Part shown: one piece after another, positions 35,568-48,599 of the stretch
Layout: each line of letters starts with the position of its first letter
Numbering within the stretch: position 1 is the first letter of the stretch
NCBI RefSeq assembly: GCF_963678635.1
Contig: NC_087065.1
Span: 59,856,754 to 59,920,753, forward strand
Length of the DNA: 64,000 nucleotides
Direction: 5' to 3'
Origin: Symsagittifera roscoffensis
Lineage: Eukaryota; Xenacoelomorpha; Acoela; Convolutidae
Position numbers and translations under genes: made by a program
Notes under the pieces: model-generated
Database searches by the model: none
What the model saw: only the letters and a program-made list of their open reading frames with translations
Told to the model about the DNA's origin: nothing

Positions 35568-36235
35568 GTATACATGTGTTATTACGATTTTTAGTTCTCG
35601 AACTGTTATTTCATGATCTTTGTCAATATATCAAAATTTTATTGTATACATGTGTTAGTGCCATTTTTAGTTCTCGAACTGTTATTCCATGATCTTTGTC
35701 AATATAGCAAAATTTTGGTGTATACATCTGTTAGTACGATTTTTAGCTCTAGAACTGTTATTCCATGATATTTGTCAATATAGCAAAAATTTGACGTATA
35801 CATGTGTTAGTACGATTTTTAGCTCTCGAACTGTTATTTCATGATCTTTGCCAATATAGCAAAATTTTGGTGTATACATGTGTTCGTACGATTTTTAGCT
35901 CACGAACTGTTATTTCAGGCTCTTTGTCAATATATCAAAATTTTATTGTATACATGTGTTAGTACCATTTTTAGTTCTCGAACTGTTATTTCAGGCTCTT
36001 TGTCAATATAGTAAAATTTTGGTGTATACATGTGTTAGTACGATTTTTAGTTCTAGAAGTGTTATTTTATGATCTTCGTTGATATATCAAAAATTTAACC
36101 TATACATGTGTTAGTACGATTTTCAGTTCTAGAACTGTTATTTCAGGCTCTTTCTCGATATAGCAAAATTTTGGTGTATACATGTATTAGTACGATTTTT
36201 TGTTCTAGAACTGTTATTCTTCAATTATTAGTTGT
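35568..36235 (+). repeat. Minisatellite, about 76-bp unit, about nine copies
   Basis: GTATACATGTGTTAGTACGA, TTTTTAGTTCTCGAACTGTT, ATTTCATGATCTTTGTCAAT and ATAGCAAAATTTTGGT repeat in order. GTATACAT begins at 35,568, 35,644, 35,720, 35,797, 35,872, 35,948 and 36,024, and again near 36,100 and 36,176, a very even spacing of 75-77 bp. Copies differ by scattered substitutions. Confidence 0.95.
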
Positions 36236-36239
36236 TCAA

Positions 36240-39200
36240 GTTGCTTGGTTTTTGCTTCAGTTTCTATGCCTTCGGTGTATTGCGCGTAGGGCCTATGTTT
36301 CTAAACATCAAATGAAACCGGCTCGAAGGTTTTTTGATTATATTTGTTTTCGAGACATACAAACATTTTAGTCCACCTAAAATATTTCAACATAATTCTT
36401 GATTTTTTCGACTTTTCAGGTTTTTTAAGGTTTGTATGTATTGCAAGTGGGGTGAAGCTCCACTTTGCCTCTGTGAAAACAATTTAGTTGAATTTCTTAT
36501 TTTGAATTCTCAAAAACTTTTAAATTTTTTTCTCAATTTATACCGTGCTTTAGCGTGCGTAGTGTTTTAATACGAGTAATAATGTTTTCCTACCTAATTT
36601 AAATTGGTGCTCAAGTTGGAGCTTTGACATTCAATTAGTAATCAGTAGAAAATTAGAAACTGCGCTTCATAAAATTTCCAACTCTATAATTGTCTTAGTT
36701 TTTTTTAAATGCTTGTTTTGGACATTATAAAAACGAAAGACATCAAATTAGGGGCCACATTGATTCTAGATGTCAAAAGAAACTGGTTCGAAGCTTTTGG
36801 GTTTAGTCAAATTCTGAGCGAATAAGACGAGCGAGCAATCTTTAAATATGCGGATAATTTTTAACTCAAGACTTGAAAACTTGGTTTTGCTACAATAATT
36901 TCTTGGATGGTTATTTGTTTTGTTGTTTAGTATGCCAAATTTACCATAAATACCGAAAATATTAAAGTTCCATGTTTCCGTTCAGATCCTCAAAACTCAC
37001 CCTCAAAAAACACATTTTAATGAACAAATTGGAATTGTTTTTCGTTCTTGTTGTTTATTTAAAATTTGACTGACTACTTGCTCAGAAACCGGCTATACTT
37101 CGTTTCTATCTTGCGATTTTTAGTAATTTATTAAAGCAAGCGCATTCATTTTTGAAGACCGAGTCGAGCGTATTTACCCTTGCGATAAGAAAATAAGAAA
37201 GGGTTTTGCAATCGGTTGCTAGAGTTTTTTTCCCGTAAAATACAAATGGTAAATGATGGTTCAGTTTATAATAAATTCATTTTTTTCGCGTCTCCTGGGA
37301 CGGCAAAGGTATTGGGTTCGTATCTAAGGGGCATACTTCTGTTCAAACGGGAAATATTCCGTTTCAATAAAAAGTGTGGGTTTTTTTTTGTGTGCTTATG
37401 TTTTGTCGGCTTAGTTGCCGCATCGTAAAATTGTTTTTTTGTTTACGCAAATAAATTGTAGTTAATTTTAGTGTTTTGATTTTTTCTGCAGTTCGTAACT
37501 TTACTAATCTTGGCTTCATATTTTTTTTTAAAAAAATTTTTATCGCTTCAAAAGTTTATTCTGCCCAAGTGATTTCGGCTTATTTTTTTTGGAGTAGTTT
37601 CAAGAAAAACATAATTTTTATGCTCCTCTCTGGATTGCACAAAATGCTGAAAATCTTAATAGAATCAGCTTAATGGTCGCCTCATATTGAGTCTTTCGAC
37701 AAGCGAAAAACCTTTTTATGTGCGTGTTTCTGTGTTTTGAAGGTGGGGGGACTTAATATGTTTTTATTAGTCATAATGTATTTCGATTTATTTTCAGTTT
37801 CTTAAATTTTTTTGGCCTATTAGGTTTCGGCATATGTTATGTCGGTTTAGTGACCGCATAATGTTTCATTTGACGAGCAGATAAAATTTTATGTGCGTGT
37901 GTTTTGGGAGTGTGTGGGACTTGATAACTTTTTATAAGTCTTGTTTCTGCTAAAGTATTTTCGATTTTGTTATTGCTCGGTAAAATGTCTTCCCATAATG
38001 ATTTCACATTCTGTTGTCGTGTCATGTTTTAGTTTCAAAACTAGACTGATTCATTTTGATAGATATAATTGACATTTTCCTTTTCTGTCGAATTAGCGGC
38101 TTTCCTTGTTTTGTATCGCAAGTGGTGCGAAGCTGGTGCTCAAGGAAACAAATGTTAAAGAAATTTTTGAGTTTGATCACGCATAAATGTAGTTTTTCGC
38201 GATTTGAAGTTTGATTGTTTTTAAACTCAATTCGATTCCATTTGCTACAAGAAAGGTAAATTCCTCTCTCGAATAACAAATGTTCAAATGTCGCAAAGAA
38301 GGTGAATTTTTTGTGATTGGATCTTCAGTAGTTTTTTTTTCGACTAACTAGAGTCATTCAGGTTTTTTGCGGCATTGGAACTTCTGTCATTCGAAAGCGA
38401 AATTGGCTGTCCTTTGACAAGTTACTTTGAATTGAACTTGAAAAGCAATCAAAAGTCAAACAGTGCAAAGTTTCAGTGTTTTTCTCTGATTTTCGAAACT
38501 GGACTTCCTCTTTGGCTTTTTTCCTACTGTATGTGCGTACAGTTTTTCAAGTAGATCTCGCACTAATCTTTGCCAAGATTCATTGCAAGCTTTCCGCGTG
38601 ATTCAAGGGTCATGAGCTGCGACATCTGCCTAATTGAAATGTGTGTTCGTTGCTGCCTTTTTTGTTAGTTTTTATTCTTGGCCAACATCCGTGGCGGATT
38701 GGTTGATTTCCAAGGTTTGAGAGTCCCATTTACTCCATTGGATCCCTAACGATCATAGTGTTGTTTACGCTTGTTACATTTTTTTCTTTATGTTAGCGAA
38801 CGCATCGTGTAAGTACAAATAAGCAAGTTGGAACCTATGAAGATTATTAAATTGCCTTGAAATTGATCAATGATATAGTGTGGTGAAGGTATTACTGTTT
38901 TTGTAACGACAGCTAGCGTGTGGTTTACTACGAGATTTTTCTCCAGTTAAGTACTTTTTGCATTCTTTTTCCCTGATAAGCTTTACTGTATTTTATGCAT
39001 GTAAATAATGATAACGCACTGTCTCTGCTGCAGTAGTCTTTTCAAAAGCTTTTAATATGCGGTGTCTTCGCAATCTTGTGGAACTAGTTCATGACACCTG
39101 CTCCCAAAGGGACCAGTATGCTGACTCAGCAATTATTTGAAGGGATCAAGCCACCGCTTGCGTTCGAGAGTCATACGCCCATAGAATAGTTCAGTACAGA

Positions 39201-39240
39201 GTTCTATAGGGTTGGATACTATCACCCACTGTTTTTTACA
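36240..39240. other. Unassigned stretch with repeat-end motifs
   Basis: AAGTGGGGTGAAGCTCCACTTTGCCTCTGTG-type endings appear near 36,445 and a related TCGCAAGTGGTGCGAAGCT near 38,116, which mark ends of dispersed elements. No gene is supported. Confidence 0.45.
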
Positions 39241-39244
39241 CCTG

Positions 39245-39605
39245 CAAGGTTGCGAAGTGTAGTGTATTAGTACGAGCGTTCTGTTTTTCTAACCTAATTT
39301 GCAAATAAATGTGTTCACTAAAAGTGATCACTTATTTATTGACACTTTTGATATAATCACGTACCATTGGAAAAATTAATGGCATTTGTTTTCTGCGTCA
39401 TTTTGGCTAGTGTTTGTGATGGAATAAGCATCCGTGGCTGAGTGGTTGCTGCGTGAGACTCATAATCTATAAGTCGTAGATGAAATACGAAGCTTAGCCG
39501 ATTTTGTTAATTCGAAGCTTATTCCTACTCTATTTTCTGCATTTTATAGAGCTGCTTTTTGTCGTAATCTCGCCACTGTTTGCGAAGCAAAACTTCCTTT
39601 GTTTA
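39245..39605 (+). mobile_element. Hairpin-ended element with tRNA-like module, copy 2
   Basis: Starts GTTGCGAAGTGTAGTGTATT and continues TCTAACCTAATTTGCAAATA. The tRNA-like module lies at 39,428-39,498 (A box GTGGCTGAGTGGTTG). The element ends in GTTTGCGAAGCAAAACTTCC. It has the same order as copies at 43.8, 49.2 and 59.3 kb. Confidence 0.65.
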
Positions 39606-40470
39606 AGTTTCTACGTCCATGGCGCCTGTTCCCCACGAAAGGGGGTTCGCCTCGTCTCATATGCGGCCGACTTCCATCCCTTCCCTCGAGGCTCTGATAT
39701 CGAGAAAGCATCTAATTCTGGCTACCTGAAGCATCTATACGACTTTTTCATTACTCGGAAACTAAGTTTTTGCATCTTGTGAAGGATCAGTGACATTTTT
39801 TTCATCTTAAAATACAAGACTTTTATACAAGGCATCAAGTGTAATTTTAATCAATGGGCCTCTCCCGCTTAGCAAAACAATCCTCTGACAAGGCCAGGAA
39901 CAAGAAAGAGTCCTGAAAGTCTTAGCCAGTTCCACCTGGGGTCAAACCAAAGAAACTGTGATTCCAGCTTGCAAAGCCCTCATCAGACACATTCTAGGTT
40001 ACGCCTCGCCTACCTGGTCATACGTTACTGGTCTTCTATTTAACTACTCGCACAACGAAAACCCTCCCGTAGATTATAATAACCGAGACAAAGTCTCCTC
40101 CATTGTTTATAAAATATTTTAAACCCATTTTAATTCTCAACCATGCAAAACAAGCAATCAATTTTCTTACCGACGTCCCACCCGCCAAGGTTTTTTGTAT
40201 CCTACCACCCAAAGTTGACCTCTCAGAACAATCCTACGCCAGACATACCCGCTGTAAGCGCTCCCAACTCCGGTCCCGGTATAGCCGGCTTTCCAACATT
40301 TACCTTACCCGATTAGAGAGCTTTCTTTCTCCTCTATGCCGAACCTTCTACCTTGCATCGCACTATTTGCCTTTTTTCTACTGTCTCCAAGCATTTTCTA
40401 CTTACCCTTGCAGGCCTGAGGCTTCGGCCGGTGGATGCTGCGAAGTTTCTTGACCTTGGGTCAGAACAAC
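39606..40470 (+). pseudogene. Degenerate non-LTR retrotransposon, end of the reverse transcriptase ORF
   Basis: Fragments of an RT ORF appear in order but in different frames. 39,600-39,780 reads VRLVSYAADFHPFPRGSDIE and LKHLYDFFITRKL, the palm segment around the YADD catalytic site, here YAAD. 39,901-40,122 reads VLKVLASSTWGQTKETVIPA and CKALIRHILGYASPTW, the thumb/after-palm block of Jockey- and CR1-type elements. 40,200-40,310 reads QSYARHTRCKRSQLRSRYSR, and 40,400-40,460 reads LRLRPVDAAKFLDLGSEQ, the usual C-terminal words of these ORFs. Several frameshifts and stops plus loss of a catalytic Asp mean that it cannot act. It lies directly behind the hairpin-ended element. Confidence 0.85.
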
Positions 40471-40559
40471 AACATACATGTAAATTAGCGCTAAGAGGGG
40501 CAAACACTGCTAGTTATGATTTTACACAACTAATAGTACAAGATAATAATTGAGATTTT

Positions 40560-42670
40560 GATAACATTTGAAGATATCAATGCTCTGACCTGAAAACTAA
40601 AAAATACTTTCCTAGCGATTTGTAAAACCCCGATATCTGCACGAAAAAAGCAGCTGAGTTGCATTTGTTTTATTTCACCTCAGAGCATGGATATCTTTCA
40701 GATGCTATCAAAATTCTGTGTAAAATTGCTAATTGTAAAACTGTAATTACTTTGAAGAAGAACCAACCCGATAACAATTTTTTCGTTCGTTTCCTGAAAA
40801 TTGTACTAATTACAATAGCTTGATTTATCATTATATTCAGTATCGTTTTTTCTTTTCTAGCGCTATCTTACATATATTAGCACTTAACACAGAAATTAAA
40901 TACAAAAATGTGGGGGTTTGACAATAGTTAATTTTGGCTAATTAAAACGTGTATAATTTTGTTTTTTAACGCGTAAACGGTGAATAAATTCGGCTCAGAA
41001 AACATTTTTAATTGTTAAAATATTTGAGCACACAAACAATCAGTTTCCTCTTGCGTTCTCTGGTGTTTTTGCTTGTGTATGTTAAGTGCAACTTCGTCTG
41101 TATTCCTATATCATAGTTGTTTTTTTTTTAATTGACTCATTGTTTTTGTGCCCAAGTGTGACCTAGTGTCTGTTTTTTTATGTAAAATGAATGTCATATG
41201 GGTCACGTGATATATCATTTTGAAGTCTCGCAAATTGATGCGAAATTGAAAATCAGTGTCAACAACAGCCTGAACTGAAAAAAAAATGTTCAAGTTTCGA
41301 TCATGTCGCGCTGAACAAAAAACGGCCGAAAATTTATCAAAAGATGAATGATTAGATGTTCTCCATTTTAAATGCCAGAACAATTTTGCTTACCGACTTC
41401 AAGCTCTGGAAGTCAAATAGTATACTAATTCCTTTTTAAAAGTGGACAAATTTTTTTCGAGCGCTCCACCTCTTGAATACTCGGTAAGCGTGTTCCTTTT
41501 TTTATGTCTTTCTTCCTTCATTTCACTTGTACTTCAATAACCACAGAATAATGGTGTTTATTGCCAGTTTATGTTGTAAAGCGTGCAAATTTGTTCTCTC
41601 GGAAGCACTTTCAGGAAGTCTTAGATTGTAAACTTTAGTTATTAATGAGAACGTGCCAGAAATCTGAAGTACCATTATTCGTACCAAGGAAAAGATGCTA
41701 ATGAAAACCATTAAATTTCACCCCTAAGAGGACATTGCACTCCTATCTTAACTTAGAACATTTTGCAATTGCAGTTAATGAACTGCGATTGGAGGTGGAG
41801 ATTTCAGGGAGGTGTTGTTTTAGTTTTTTTTTAATTTATGAAAGCTGTAATTTTTGATATCTTCAAAAGTTCAATTTTAGCTCATCATATGGAGTCAAGT
41901 TTAGCCTACCAGCCGTTAATTTTTTTGCTGTGCGGCGATAGATTCTAGAATATATTCTAGAATATTCGAGATAGATCAAGAATAGATTTTTTAAAATGTT
42001 ATTCGCAGTTTTTTAGAAATTAAATTAGTCGAATTATAAAATTTCGAAATAAATAAAGCACACTTTTAAAGTACCGCAATTATGAGGATCTTACAATTTC
42101 GCCATTAACGGGGATGATGAGCATCTTAATTGAAACCATACTCAACGGTACGAAAGTCAAAATTGTTGTCGGTACATAATTATATAACAAACAAGAGTAG
42201 TCCTTTGCTGTGCAAGTAGCGCACAATGTTCCGACGACAGTTATCATTGCAAAAAGAAAATGTTTAAGAAAGGGCGAAACCGAAACTGGTAGAATTGTGT
42301 GGGAGGAATAATTTCAAATTTCTTCCTTTCAGTTTTTAGTTTCGGTTTCTTCATGAAGTTTTATACGACGACAGATCTTGCCATGATATCATGCATCATA
42401 TATCAGCGTTAAAGTTTCTCAAACAATTGTTGCGTGAACTAAGATTTACGATGAATGTCTTCATTTGTTAAATTATGAAAGTATTACTGGCGGGATGATA
42501 TTTTATCTAATGAAATAGCAATTGGAGTTCAACTTCGAAGAATAAAGCAGCATTATACTTATGTAACAGTTCTATAGCAGTTACGAAAATCGTGCAAATT
42601 GCAATGCAGATGATGATGAAACTTTCGGGTGATCAATACTCTGCTAATTTGTTGTCGTAATTTGCGGTCG
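40560..42670. other. Unassigned stretch, upstream of or intronic to Piezo
   Basis: No gene is supported. The missing first Piezo coding exon could lie here or further upstream, but I could not locate it. A small palindrome, ATTCTAGAATATATTCTAGA, lies near 41,942. Confidence 0.4.
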
Positions 42671-42721
42671 TAGTTTTGTTGACACTCGCTCTGTTTTTAT
42701 GTGCTGTATTGTTGTGTTTAG

Positions 42722-42817
42722 GTGTGATGTTCCGGTTCAACCTGTTCTCCTTTATCTACCTCCTCTTCCTCCTCTGGCTGCCCCTCCTCTCCTCCCCCTC
42801 CGACAGGACCATGCGAG
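42722..42817 (+). CDS. PIEZO: Piezo mechanosensitive channel, N-terminal exon
   Basis: Encodes VMFRFNLFSFIYLLFLLWLP followed by LLSSPSDRTMR and the first base of Gly. This matches the first membrane segment of Piezo channels, where vertebrate PIEZO2 has the pattern FRYNGLSFVYL, then TTMQGHTG. Piezo forms trimeric plasma-membrane cation channels opened by membrane tension. The acceptor is TTGTTGTGTTTAG and the donor GTGAGT, giving 96 bp, phase 2 in and phase 1 out. The frame stays open upstream to 42,661 with a hydrophobic reading, and an alternative acceptor (GTCGTAG) at 42,673 would lengthen the exon to 42,674. The pyrimidine-rich composition makes the 42,722 border more likely. The initiating ATG exon is not found. 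Confidence 0.82.
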
Positions 42818-43804
42818 GTGAGTCACACTCCTCCAAATATATGAAGATTCAAACTTAATTACCAGTTTTATTGTATGTTGACATGCTCAGTTTTATAAAA
42901 TTTCACATTAACTGCCAGTTGTTATTACGCTTGTGACTATCTATTTATTTTTCTTACATCACTGTTCCCTAAAAAAGCTAGAGAAGTCGTTCTCTTAATC
43001 GGGCTGAAATTGTTTCAAAAATGTTTCAGAATGGGAAAAACAGGCAATCGAATTTTAAAAAAGTTGAAAAGAATTAAGTTAAAAATAAAAATAAGAAAAA
43101 TTGGCTTTCCTGCAACAGTCAAAAATTTGTACGTATTAAGAGTTTTTAAACCCGCCTCACATTTTGTTATGACAAGTCTGTTTTTGGATCAAAAGAGGCC
43201 CACCAAAGTGTTGTCGGCCTAGTTGACGACCAGTAAATTTTTTTTACTGCTCATTTGTCGACCAGTAAATTTTTCTTCATGCTTATTTTAGGCTGTCGAT
43301 TGTTTTTTCTTCAATTTGAATAAATATCATTCGAGACAAACATATGAGTTTTTTGTTGATATAGTTTTTTCGAAATTAAAAATATCAACTTGGCTTTCGT
43401 CTTTTTGTCTTTTGTCTAGCTGTCATGCTAGATTTGTGTTGCATCGCAAATGTTGCCAATGGTGGCCAAATATCTAGGCACAAACTATCTATCATCTCGA
43501 AATAAAGAAAAATGAAATCCAAAATCGTTTGGAAGACGTTTTTTCTGGTTTTTTGATATGAAGTCTCTTTTGTAACGACATTTCGTGCAAAACACATTTT
43601 GATCAGATCAAATTCTGTTATTACGCTTGCCATTAGTAAGCGATATCAAACTGGAATATAGACTTTTTAACAGAATCACTTAAAACTTGTTTAACAGAAT
43701 CACTTGATTCACTTGTATCTTGGTTCATAATGAATTCTAACTTCTATGCGAGTCCGGCACTTCGCCTGGAGGTAGAGAATAGACCTGGGACAAAAAAAGT
43801 ATTT

Positions 43805-44452
43805 ACACTTGCGAAGCTAGTGTATCAGTACGAACCTTCTTTTTTCGGCAGTTTGGTGCGGCACTTACGTGTGGCACCCAATAATGGTGGGGCAGCCGTA
43901 CAGCTTTTTGATCGCATTTGCTTTGACATTCGAATACTAATATATTAACACAGTCGATGCATTTTTAATTCATCAAATGATCCGAAAAAAGCTATTTGTT
44001 TCAAACAATATCAGAATCATAAAAACTCGATTTTAGAAATTTTCCCACTCAATATAAATTGCATTTTTTTTACGAAATGCATATTGAATTGCATAATTTG
44101 TACATAATGTAGCTTTATGCTTTGCGATTTTTTACATGCAAAGTTAGTGTGGATGCCTTCAGTTTGTTATATTCCAAAAAAATAATTGTGAAATTAAGTC
44201 TATTTGTATTTTGTGCTGAATAGCATTGGTAATTTGTTAGCATATGAAGCTGCTTTTTTTCGTTACTAGTGTTTGTCGGTTGTTAAGCTTGAGTGGCTGA
44301 GGGGATAGTGCATGATACTCAAATTCTCTTGATTGCAGTAGGTCGCAGACTTTTTCGAGACTTATTTCTAATTTTTCTTATTTAACTTGATGGAGCTGTT
44401 TTTAGTCGTGTTCTCGCAAGTGCGTGCGAAGCACAGCCTCGCCTCTGTGTAA
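43805..44452 (+). mobile_element. Hairpin-ended element with tRNA-like module, copy 3
   Basis: Starts CACTTGCGAAGCTAGTGTAT. A middle block (GCTATTTGTTTCAAACAATA) is shared with the copy at 49.2 kb. The tRNA-like module lies at 44,286-44,352 (GAGTGGCTGAGGGGATAG). The element ends GTGCGAAGCACAGCCTCGCC, CTCTGTGTAA. Confidence 0.65.
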
Positions 44453-44499
44453 AATTTTTTAAAAAAGGATGTTAGTTTTCAAAAACGGATTTTCGAATA

Positions 44500-45390
44500 A
44501 AAGGATAATAATGTAAAGATCCTCTGCTCCCTTTTGTGCCTACGTACTCCCCTAGTCTCTTGTCTCTTACAGGCATTGTGAATCTCTTCTGTGTAAGCAG
44601 CTACGCTGAAGTTCTTTAACAAAAGAAGCTTTGATTCTAGAAAAAATCCATTTTTGTTTTTGTGGAATCAGATTTGTGGAATCAAGGGATGAATTGAGTG
44701 AACAGGGTATTAAAAGCACATTTATAAATAAATACACTTAACTTCTTTTAGAATAAAGTGATTGCTTTCTAATAAGTTTTGAAATCTTTACTGTTTTATG
44801 GACAATGTTCACAATGTTGGATTTTTTGCCAATTCTCAGGTTAAATGGCGATTCGAGAAATCCGGTTTTGGAAGTCTTCACTGCTGAAGTGGCATCGGCG
44901 TACTTTAAGCAGAAAAATAGTTGCTGATATCGAAATTGAAATTTTTGAACTTCTGACCATTTTTTCGAATCTTTTCGACAAAACTTTTTCACTTTTGTCT
45001 TAAAAACTACCCTGTCAAATCTGAGATGCAGGGTTCAACCGAATGAACTGGTTGCCATTATTTTCCTACCGAACCGGTAATTTTTTTTTTTGTAATATGA
45101 ATGTGACTTCCTTGGGAAAATTCCAATATCTCAAAAAAATTTCACTCCTCTCACTTATTTTAGTAGAGAAACAACCAAGGTCTTGGGAACAGTCTTATTT
45201 TTGAAAATACCCATTTCATACCGCATCAGTAAAACAAATTCAAACAGTGTCAAACACGTGCCTACAGCTTTGCTGGCCCCTGTTATATTTTTTGATACTC
45301 GAAAATTTTGGTTCACCTAGTTTGTTTCGACTTGTGTGTTTTTATGTTTGTGTTGTATCGCAAATGGTACGAAGCTCCGCTTTGCCTTTT
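44500..45390 (+). repeat. Dispersed repeat, second locus of the 27-28.7 kb family
   Basis: Shares TTTTCACTCCTCTCACTTAT, TTTTAGTAGAGAAACAA and the ending TTGTATCGCAAATGGTACGA, AGCTCCGCTTTGCC with the block at 27.4-28.7 kb. Confidence 0.65.
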
Positions 45391-45399
45391 TGCATAATA

Positions 45400-48140
45400 A
45401 CATAACTCATTTTTTGAACCGAAGGCAGTTTTTTCATTATGAATGTCATTGCTTTTTTGAATATTTAGTTTAAACTGTCTTTGTAAATGTCCAGTGATTT
45501 GACTTTTCTGCCAAGCGGCTAAATCATTTGTTGCTTAGTTGCTTAATATACAGTTTATATGACTGTCTCTCCTAATCAAGATAGTTCTGCAAAATGCGTG
45601 TGTTCTGCAATGTGTAAGGTCGTTTTTGATTTTCCTCAGTTAATTTCAGTTCAAAAGGGTTGGTGTCAGTTGCTAAAACTTGCTAATCTCGATAAGTGCT
45701 TAGAACCTAGAGAACCTAATCTGACAACAAGCAATAAATTTTAATGATTTCACTGGAGAACTTGTGGATAAAATTTCGTTTTTAATGGTCAAGGAAAAAT
45801 CGGCTATGAATGGTAATTTTTATTCTTTTTTTCCCTTGTTTGATAATAATTATCATTGCGAATTGCGTCTTCACCTCTTTTTGATGTTTTAATTGTCGAA
45901 ATTCAATTACTTGAATAGTTTTTTGCTTAAAAATAGTTAAACTTCTGCAACATTCAAAAAGTTTGTTGGTTTGTTTTGCACCATTTAATAATGGTTTTTC
46001 ACATCATCATTTCCGTTTTTGTATCGGTATGTTTGTTTTTGTATTCATTTCTGGTTTGTTTGTTTTTTGTATTGATTTCTGTTTTTTTGTATTCATTATT
46101 GGTTTGTTTATTTTTGTTAGGAAGTTTGCGTTGTAGTTGAGTTATTGAATGGCGTGACTGATTTTTTCCATTTCAATTTTTCAATTGTTATCCTTGCTTG
46201 CTATTTTTGCATAGACTTTTTGATCTTGTTTTCATTTTTTCCGATGACGGCATAGGACACATGGTCACATATATTTTTGTCTAGACTGCCATTGCATCAA
46301 AAAGCTTAATAGCAATTTTATCATGTTGAATGGCAATCATGTGTAAACATGTCATTGATCAAATTGATGGAACCCAATTATCTGTCATTTTTAGAAATTG
46401 GGTTTTACAGATTCCAATTGCTATTCTCGTTTTGGTTTAAAAAATTAATGCACTTTTTACCCAACGGATAATTTTCCGTTGAATAATAGACTAATTTACG
46501 ATGTTTTGTAGAAATTAATTCTTCTTTCTTTCTAATTTTCTTCGTAGACAGTTTTTTTCATTAAGGTGGTATTTCAAAATTCAAATAATTAATTGCGTCT
46601 GGTTTCCATATCCAGACTTTCATTTCCCGTCAAAAATCATACTGTCATTGGCTGAAAGACACTAAAATGTTAGGTATAACGTATGCGTAGGCTGCATCTA
46701 TTATCTTTGACCGGCATTTGCGTTCTCTAAATTAAGAAAGAAATTTTATGTTTGTAATAATTAAACCGATACTACTCTGCTAAACAAGAAAGCGCTTTGC
46801 ATATTGATTGATGAAAGTAGCCATACAGGTAGCCCCTAAATCAATAAAGGAAACGCGCCAATAAGGGTCTTTGAACTTGACCTAGTGCGAGCTGAAGTTG
46901 TGAAATTTGGTGCGGTGATCAAAGTGTTAATCACAGGAGACATTTATAGATATAGATCATATGCCTTAGCGGTATCTTTGTCACTTTTTCTCATTCAGAA
47001 TCGCTTTTTATGCATAAATTTTTTGAATTTCCTTCATAACGCTGTGTTCGTTTGCTCATTTTTGAATGAAAATGTGACTGACATGCCCTAAGAATTTATA
47101 TCCGTAAATAAAATCAGTTTAAATTTAAATTGAGTTTAGGTTCGATCCCCACTCATCAAATTTTTTGGAGAAGTTGGTCTGATGTAAAAAAAAAAGAACA
47201 CTCCAATAATACAGACTTCTCACTTTCTTCGAATTGGGTTCCATTGATACATTCGTACAACCCAATGTAGGGAACGTCTGCAGACTTAGTTGTTAATATA
47301 TTACAGCGCAAAAATGCAAAGTACACCCAACAGACATTGAAACATCATAAACGTATGGTGTTTTATATTTGACGACTACAGATATCCAGAATCACCCTTA
47401 TTATATACTGGATACTGAATACGTGATACTAGATGTTGTATAAACTGATGATGTTAAACTGTTGCCTATTTTTTCAGCTTTGCATGTTGATTGATAAATC
47501 AATATGCAATTGGTTCACAAACATGCTGAAGTACTATTCTTTAGTTAAGATCCTCTCATCACACCACAGACAAAAATTGACACAATTTGAAAAAAAAATT
47601 TTTTTTTTATTGAGTTCGGTACTTTTTGTTGGTACTTTGCGCAGACAGCAACTGGCTATCCCTGTTATTATTTTGTTCTGCAAAACATGTCTATTAGTCC
47701 TTCGGATTAGTGTGATGTTTACTCTTAGATTTGACAGCCTGCTGTTTCTTGCTCAAAAAAGTTGATTTAAAAACATCAAGATAAAAGGTTCAATTCAGAC
47801 CCATTTTGTTGCAATAGTTATGAATCAAATGTATAGCTTTTAACAAATTCATCGGACAACGTCTTAAATTTCTGAGAAAGTTCTGACTTTGGACAGTATT
47901 GAAATAGAATTGAAATTTGAGCTGTCAAAAGATTTTGAAACTGCTGTCATTTGAAACTGCATTTGAGCTGTCAAAAGATTGAACCAAATGATTGCGTTTT
48001 TTGAGAGGCCAGTTTTTTTAATACAAAATTAAGCCATTTACTTCAAAACAAATTTTATTCAGCAACGATCTGACATGCAATTTGTTAATAGAAGCGAACT
48101 CATAAAACGCAGACAAATAGTTCTAATAAGTTTCATTTTG
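45400..48140. other. Unassigned intronic stretch
   Basis: Contains a low-complexity TTTGTATTxATTTCTGGTTTG minisatellite at about 46,010-46,120 and a B-box-like GGTTCGATCCCC at 47,141. No gene is supported. Confidence 0.4.
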
Positions 48141-48149
48141 AAGTTCAGA

Positions 48150-48573
48150 ATTATTGTTCCGACTTTCGATACGAATGTAACGGAATATTTGTGCTCAGAT
48201 ATTTTACCTCTGATCATTTTTCGTAAAGTTACGGGGGTTTAAAGATTGGCATTTTGGCCAATTTGGGACAATTAACGCGCGATATATTTCGCGCTATTAA
48301 CGAGTAAGCGGAGAGTTAATCCGTGATAAAAATCGTTCCAAATTAGTTGAAAATAGCTTATTTGCCATAATTGATTCTACAAGGAGCCAGATCTATCCTT
48401 TTGTACTTTATATAGCATGTGAGGGATGATTTGCATAAAAAATTGCAAATTTTAGGAATTTTTTTTTTCATTTGTTTTATTTCATTTAATTTTTCCATGT
48501 TATTACTGCTCCATAGACCTTAAGAGGCAGTCGGAACATTCAGGGCCTCGCCCTGATAAGAGCAGTCTTGTTA
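48150..48573 (-). mobile_element. Two-hairpin dispersed element, reverse-strand copy
   Basis: On the minus strand this starts AACAAGACTGCTCTTATCAG with a hairpin TCAGGGC, loop GAG, GCCCTGA (48,540-48,556), and ends near CGGAACAATAATTCTG. A second internal hairpin surrounds TTAACGCGCGATATATTTCG near 48,284. Other copies lie at 54,858 and 63,122. No ORF is conserved, so it is non-autonomous. Confidence 0.75.
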
Positions 48574-48599
48574 TTTTTTTTAAAATTTAGGATGTTGTC

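Noticed and set aside
43010-43222. Lys-rich 70-codon ORF inside the Piezo intron
   Set aside because: Low-complexity A-rich reading and no conserved motif.
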